Shown: piece by piece, positions 17,729-20,368 of the stretch | Layout: every line of letters begins with the position of its first letter | Position numbering within the stretch: the first letter of the stretch is position 1 | NCBI GenBank assembly: GCA_023249255.1 | Contig: JAHFCY010000029.1 | Location: 1-20,368, forward strand | Source of the DNA: Candidatus Lindowiibacteriota bacterium | Lineage (GTDB): Bacteria; Lindowbacteria; 2-12-FULL-62-27 | Direction: 5' to 3' | Length of the DNA stretch: 20,368 nt | Made by a program: the position numbers and the translations under genes | The notes under the pieces: model-generated | What the model was told of the DNA's origin: nothing | The model's database searches: none | Seen by the model: only the letters and a program-made list of their open reading frames with translations

Positions 17729-17922
17729 GAAACGGTAAACCGGTAATCAAAGACCCGGACCTGCGATATGTCGGACGGGCGCTCCGCCGCGCGGCCGCAA
17801 AAGCCAGGGCGTTGGCCTTGGAAACGGGCACGCCCTTTTATGTTTGGGAGGGCGGCCGGGTTGTCGACGCGATCAGGAGCAGCCGGCGGCGTAAAATCAG
17901 AACGACTCGCCGTTCCTTCTGA
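17725..17922 (+). CDS. Small basic protein, putative partner/antitoxin of the Zeta-like ATPase
   Basis: A 65-aa protein translationally coupled to the kinase gene through a 4-base overlap and led by a near-perfect Shine-Dalgarno. The sequence shows KDPDLRYVGRALRRAAAKARALALETGTPFYVWEGGRVVDAI: an amphipathic, Arg/Ala-rich helix, then a likely beta hairpin (TPFYVWEGGRVVD). The C-terminal tail is very basic (SSRRRKIRTTRRSF). The net charge is strongly positive. Short proteins of this general pattern often follow Zeta-like ATPase genes, so I infer a binding partner, perhaps the antitoxin. That role is not shown by the sequence. The basic tail could also bind nucleic acid. Confidence 0.7.
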   Translation: MRNGKPVIKDPDLRYVGRALRRAAAKARALALETGTPFYVWEGGRVVDAIRSSRRRKIRTTRRSF

Positions 17923-17980
17923 ATGTGGGGGGTTGGGCTCTCCTGTCGTCCAACACGGGCAGTCCTGTACCGATTTCGAA

Positions 17981-18107
17981 ACCTTGTTCCCTGACCCCGT
18001 CGGGGCACCCCTGCTCCCAAAGACCGGATACGGAACCGGGATCAAGACCAATGCGTCAGGGAGTTACGCGCAGATCAAAACAGGTTGGTATACCCGTGGT
18101 ATACCGC
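17981..18107 (+). repeat. Cassette-flanking repeat, copy B
   Basis: This is the partner of copy A in the same orientation, 985 bases further on. The first 42 bases (17981-18022) are 39/42 identical to copy A. The distal block ends in GGTATACCCGTGGTATACC (18087-18105): two copies of the palindrome GGTATACC three bases apart, and the same TATAC-N6-TATAC spacing as in copy A. TCCCTGAC (17988-17995) can pair with GTCAGGGA (18055-18062), so an outer hairpin is kept although the pairing bases differ from copy A. It lies downstream of the kinase/partner pair and before the convergent collagen-like gene. Confidence 0.8.
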
Positions 18108-18149
18108 TTTGGACGAATTGTTTAGGAGCGTAGGTTTGGAAAAATTTTG

Positions 18150-19586
18150 TCAATTCTTTATGCATGTCACAATGTTGTAATAGCCATTGCTGTCACGAAA
18201 AGACATCTTCGTCCAACCACTTGGGCATGAAACATTCGGATCATATCCTTGACAGTATGCTTGCAAACCGGGGGGCGCTGCACCACCGCCACCACCGTTG
18301 TAATATCCGCACCATGTCCCGGAGGGAACGGAACCGTTACCATAAAGCGCGCCCCACGCATTTGCATCGCAATATTCTATGGCTTTTGTGCTTGAATTGT
18401 ATCTCAGCGTTCCCGCGTGAGGGGTATCACATGTTGCCTCTGTTCCCATTTTGATTCCGCCTGCAACATCGAGCCTCACTGTTGGAACCGAGGTTCCGAC
18501 CCCGACGTAGCCGTTTTCTTTCACAACCAAAAACGTATCTCCCACCGTCATCGTGTCCCGGACGATGACATTGCCCTTCACAACCAACTTCCCGCCCGGA
18601 GTCGTATCTCCAATGCCGACGTTGCCGGCTGTGTAATAGGCATTCGATCCGTTGAGCGAAAACGGCGCGGCTCCGGTATCACCTTTCACTCCCTGCGATC
18701 CTGTCGCGCCCGTGTCGCCCTTGAGTCCCTGCGGACCTGTATCGCCTTGCAAGCCAGTCGCACCGGCCACGCCCTGCACGCCGGTATCACCCTTGGCTCC
18801 CGTCACGCCCGTTGCGCCCGTGTCTCCTTTAAGTCCCTGCGTACCGCTCGCACCCGTATCACCCTTCGGACCCGGCACACCCGTTGCACCTGTGTCGCCT
18901 TTAAATCCCTGCGGACCTGTATCGCCTTGAGGTCCCATCGCGCCAGCCAGACCTTGCGCGCCGGTATCACCCTTAGCTCCCATCGCACCCGTGTCACCTT
19001 TAGGACCCGGCGAACCGCCCGCACCCGTATCGCCCTTCGGCCCCTGCACACCCGTCGCGCCCGTGTCGCCCTTGGGTCCCGCCGTGCCGATGATGCCGGT
19101 CAAAAGCGTTCCGTCACCTACGAATTTCGACGCCGTGACCGTTTCCGCAACCGCGAGCGCACCATACGCCCGTGCGCCGGTGTCGAGATTTTTTGCGATG
19201 AAAGCATAGGGGGAGGTCGAGAGACGAATGCGTGGAGACATTTCGGCGTCCGGGGAGACGGTCACGCCAAGCCAGTATTGAGTGTCGAATGCCAGATTCA
19301 GGCCGCCAGTCGTTTGGCTTCCGACGAAGGCGCTCACGATTCCGTTGGCTGGAGTCACCGTCTGCGCTTCCGACCACAGGAAACTTCCACCGGCTGCGAC
19401 GTTGTATATTTTGAACGTCACCGTCCCTGCGCTCGTGATCCGCGTACCATGGGAGTCAGTCAACTCGCCTTGAAATGAAATGAATTTGGGCACGTCCGCC
19501 ACAGCCACGCCGGGAGTGATCACACAATAATAAGGCGTGAAAAGTAAAATCAATAAAAATCGCGAACCCAATACTGACTTTTTCAT
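18150..19586 (-). CDS. Secreted collagen-like protein with Cys-rich C-terminus
   Basis: A 478-aa exported protein. The start at 19586 is supported by GGGGAGG (19597-19603) ten bases upstream and by the signal peptide MKKSVLGSRFLLILLFTPYY...VAVADVP, probably cut after VAVA (about residue 30). Residues 33-130 form a beta-rich domain common in bacterial secreted proteins (KFISFQGELTDSHG, FKIYNVAAGGSFLWSEAQTV, MSPRIRLSTSPYAFIAKNLD). Residues about 167-306 are an uninterrupted Gly-X-Y tract of about 46 triplets, rich in KGDTG (ten copies, plus two QGDTG), which should form a collagen-like triple helix. A trimeric tail-fibre-like region follows (GNVGIGDTTPGGKLVVKGN, GVGTSVPTVRLDVAGGIKMG), then YNSSTKAIEYCDANAWGAL and a glycine-rich end. 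Six Cys (386, 406, 426, 445, 454, 475) suggest disulfides. The role is likely adhesion or a surface or spore-like appendage. Phage-tail relatives exist, but no phage genes are nearby. Confidence 0.88.
   Translation of the reverse strand: MKKSVLGSRFLLILLFTPYYCVITPGVAVADVPKFISFQGELTDSHGTRITSAGTVTFKIYNVAAGGSFLWSEAQTVTPANGIVSAFVGSQTTGGLNLAFDTQYWLGVTVSPDAEMSPRIRLSTSPYAFIAKNLDTGARAYGALAVAETVTASKFVGDGTLLTGIIGTAGPKGDTGATGVQGPKGDTGAGGSPGPKGDTGAMGAKGDTGAQGLAGAMGPQGDTGPQGFKGDTGATGVPGPKGDTGASGTQGLKGDTGATGVTGAKGDTGVQGVAGATGLQGDTGPQGLKGDTGATGSQGVKGDTGAAPFSLNGSNAYYTAGNVGIGDTTPGGKLVVKGNVIVRDTMTVGDTFLVVKENGYVGVGTSVPTVRLDVAGGIKMGTEATCDTPHAGTLRYNSSTKAIEYCDANAWGALYGNGSVPSGTWCGYYNGGGGGAAPPGLQAYCQGYDPNVSCPSGWTKMSFRDSNGYYNIVTCIKN
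18669..19088 (-). repeat. DNA encoding the Gly-X-Y collagen-like tract
   Basis: These 420 bases consist of 9-base-periodic, imperfectly repeated codons for Gly-X-Y triplets, with the recurring unit for KGDTG. Synonymous changes are scattered among the units, so the tract is old rather than a fresh expansion. It could still vary in length by slippage or recombination. Confidence 0.85.
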
Positions 19587-19743
19587 GTTACGTCTACCTC
19601 CCCAGGTCGTTTCAATGCGGCAATGCCGCAAAGCAAAAATCCGTGACGGGCGCAGTACGTTCCGCATCAAGGCGACGGCAACGCCGTCAACGCCTCATTT
19701 ATATGTTCACTGCCGAGCCCTTGAACTGTTCGACGACAGACGC
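19587..19743 (-). promoter_or_regulatory. Leader region of the collagen-like gene, with two hairpins
   Basis: Between the partial upstream gene and the collagen-like gene there is a minus-strand TATAAA (19698-19703) that could be a -10 element; its -35 is weak. A transcript from there would carry about 105 leader bases with two perfect inverted repeats: GACGGC/GCCGTC around three bases (19674-19688) and TGCGGCA/TGCCGCA around one base (19616-19630). The first could also act as a terminator for the upstream gene, but no T run follows. Confidence 0.4.
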
Positions 19744-20368
19744 TCATCTTGTAATCGCCAATTTATCGACGAGTTTGACCCCGCCGGATTCCAGAATGTA
19801 AATGTAAACGCCTGACCCTATTTTCTGTCCATTCTTGTTCGTCGTGTCCCACTTCAAACCGTTTGAACCCGCCGACCCGCCCTGCGCCAATTCCTTCACG
19901 GGCTTGCCGCCCACGTCGAAGATTTTGAGTTTGACGTCGGCCGCACTTGGCAAATTGTATTTGAATGTCATATTCCCGGCGGCGTCTGGGCCGGGGTTCG
20001 GATAGACGAATGTGTTTTCTTTCGACAGGGGCGCCGACAAAAACGCCGACAGATACTCCGGCGTTCCCACAACGAGAGTCAACGGTGCCGTGGAGTTCGA
20101 CTGCACGACCGTCGACGATTTCTTCCGAAGATCGACCGCGCCCTCCGGCCCCCCGATAAGATACGCCGTGTAATCCTGCGGTATCGCTCCCGCGTCCCAC
20201 GCCAGTGTCACCGGCTCGGGGTCGCTGGCACTCACCACCACGTCCCACGACGCGGCCGTCGAAATTTGCGGAACCAAGCTCGCCGCCAGTAAAGGGGATT
20301 GAGGATTTCCGGTCAATTCACGAACACCCACCTGAACAAAATCGCCGATCGCCGGAGCCTTGTACGCG
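19744..20368 (-). CDS. C-terminal part of a secreted protein with FlgD-like Ig/sorting-type domain
   Basis: The last 207 codons of a larger gene; the frame is open to the window edge, so the start lies outside. A GTG at 20331 is in frame but is not needed as a start, because coding continues upstream. The final ~90 residues match the FlgD Ig-like/C-terminal sorting-type pattern: FVYPNPGPDAAGNMTFKYNLP, VKLKIFDVGGKPVKEL, GLKWDTTNKNGQKIGSGVYIYIL, and a closing VDKLAITR. In other bacteria such ends follow long extracellular enzymes or adhesins and can act as secretion or anchoring signals. The preceding ~100 residues are beta-rich and Ser/Thr/Pro-rich (VTLAWDAGAIPQDYTAYLIGG), like a fibronectin-type fold. 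It lies upstream of the collagen-like gene on the same strand, 157 bases away. Confidence 0.8.
   Translation of the reverse strand, partial: AYKAPAIGDFVQVGVRELTGNPQSPLLAASLVPQISTAASWDVVVSASDPEPVTLAWDAGAIPQDYTAYLIGGPEGAVDLRKKSSTVVQSNSTAPLTLVVGTPEYLSAFLSAPLSKENTFVYPNPGPDAAGNMTFKYNLPSAADVKLKIFDVGGKPVKELAQGGSAGSNGLKWDTTNKNGQKIGSGVYIYILESGGVKLVDKLAITR

Noticed and set aside
16996-18107. Integron attC sites at the cassette borders
   Set aside because: The repeats fold into hairpins, but I could not find paired RYYYAAC/GTTRRRY core sites at the expected ends, and no integrase is in the window.
18669-19088. CRISPR-like periodic repeats
   Set aside because: The period is nine bases and stays in frame with Gly-X-Y codons; there are no spacers of constant length and no cas genes.
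18417-19478. Plus-strand frames opposite the collagen-like gene, including one with PVSPLSPC-type repeats
   Set aside because: The repeats are the reverse complement of the Gly-X-Y tract. The minus-strand frame has signal peptide, ribosome site and known domains.

Overview
This is about 20.4 kb of bacterial chromosome, GC-rich by eye except for the AT-richer first ~560 bases. Every recognisable gene is bacterial. Signal peptides, a FecR-domain protein, a collagen-like secreted protein and a FlgD-like C-terminal domain suggest a Gram-negative-type envelope in a little-studied lineage. The genes do not fix the phylum, and I do not name one.

Layout. (1) Positions 1-6561, minus strand: a tightly packed operon read right to left, pdxJ - glmS - mnmE - mnmG - partial unknown gene. 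Neighbouring frames touch or overlap at every junction. The operon joins pyridoxine 5'-phosphate synthesis, glucosamine-6-phosphate synthesis and the two-subunit tRNA wobble-uridine modification enzyme. The last gene is AT-rich, unrecognised and runs off the window. (2) Positions 6562-6658: a divergent promoter region. (3) Positions 6659-9868, plus strand: tig - clpP - clpX (trigger factor and the ClpXP protease). (4) Positions 9869-10879: a convergent FecR-domain secreted protein and the divergent control region for the next operon. (5) Positions 10880-17009, plus strand: PEBP/YbhB-like protein - lon - class V aminotransferase - short serA - hisZ. The aminotransferase and SerA together look like a serine-synthesis pair. 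HisZ is the regulatory partner of short-form HisG, which is not in the window. (6) Positions 16996-18107: a repeat-bounded cassette. Two diverged copies of a ~125-bp repeat flank a Zeta-toxin-like ATPase and a small basic partner gene. The first copy supplies the 3' end and stop codon of hisZ. (7) Positions 18150-20368, minus strand: a secreted collagen-like (G-X-Y) protein and, upstream, the C-terminal end of a secreted protein with a FlgD-like Ig/sorting-type domain.

How the parts fit. Most of the window is housekeeping: protein folding and degradation (Tig, ClpXP, Lon), tRNA modification, cofactor and amino-sugar synthesis, and serine and histidine metabolism. The accessory material is the AT-rich gene at the left edge, the FecR-PEBP pair between clpX and lon, the toxin-like cassette, and the surface proteins on the right. 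The most unusual feature is the two-gene toxin-like module bracketed by structured repeats that carry a phased TATAC-N6-TATAC motif. Also notable are two promoter placements (tig and the PEBP gene) that predict leaderless or nearly leaderless mRNAs. I saw no rRNA, tRNA, CRISPR array, transposase or integrase.
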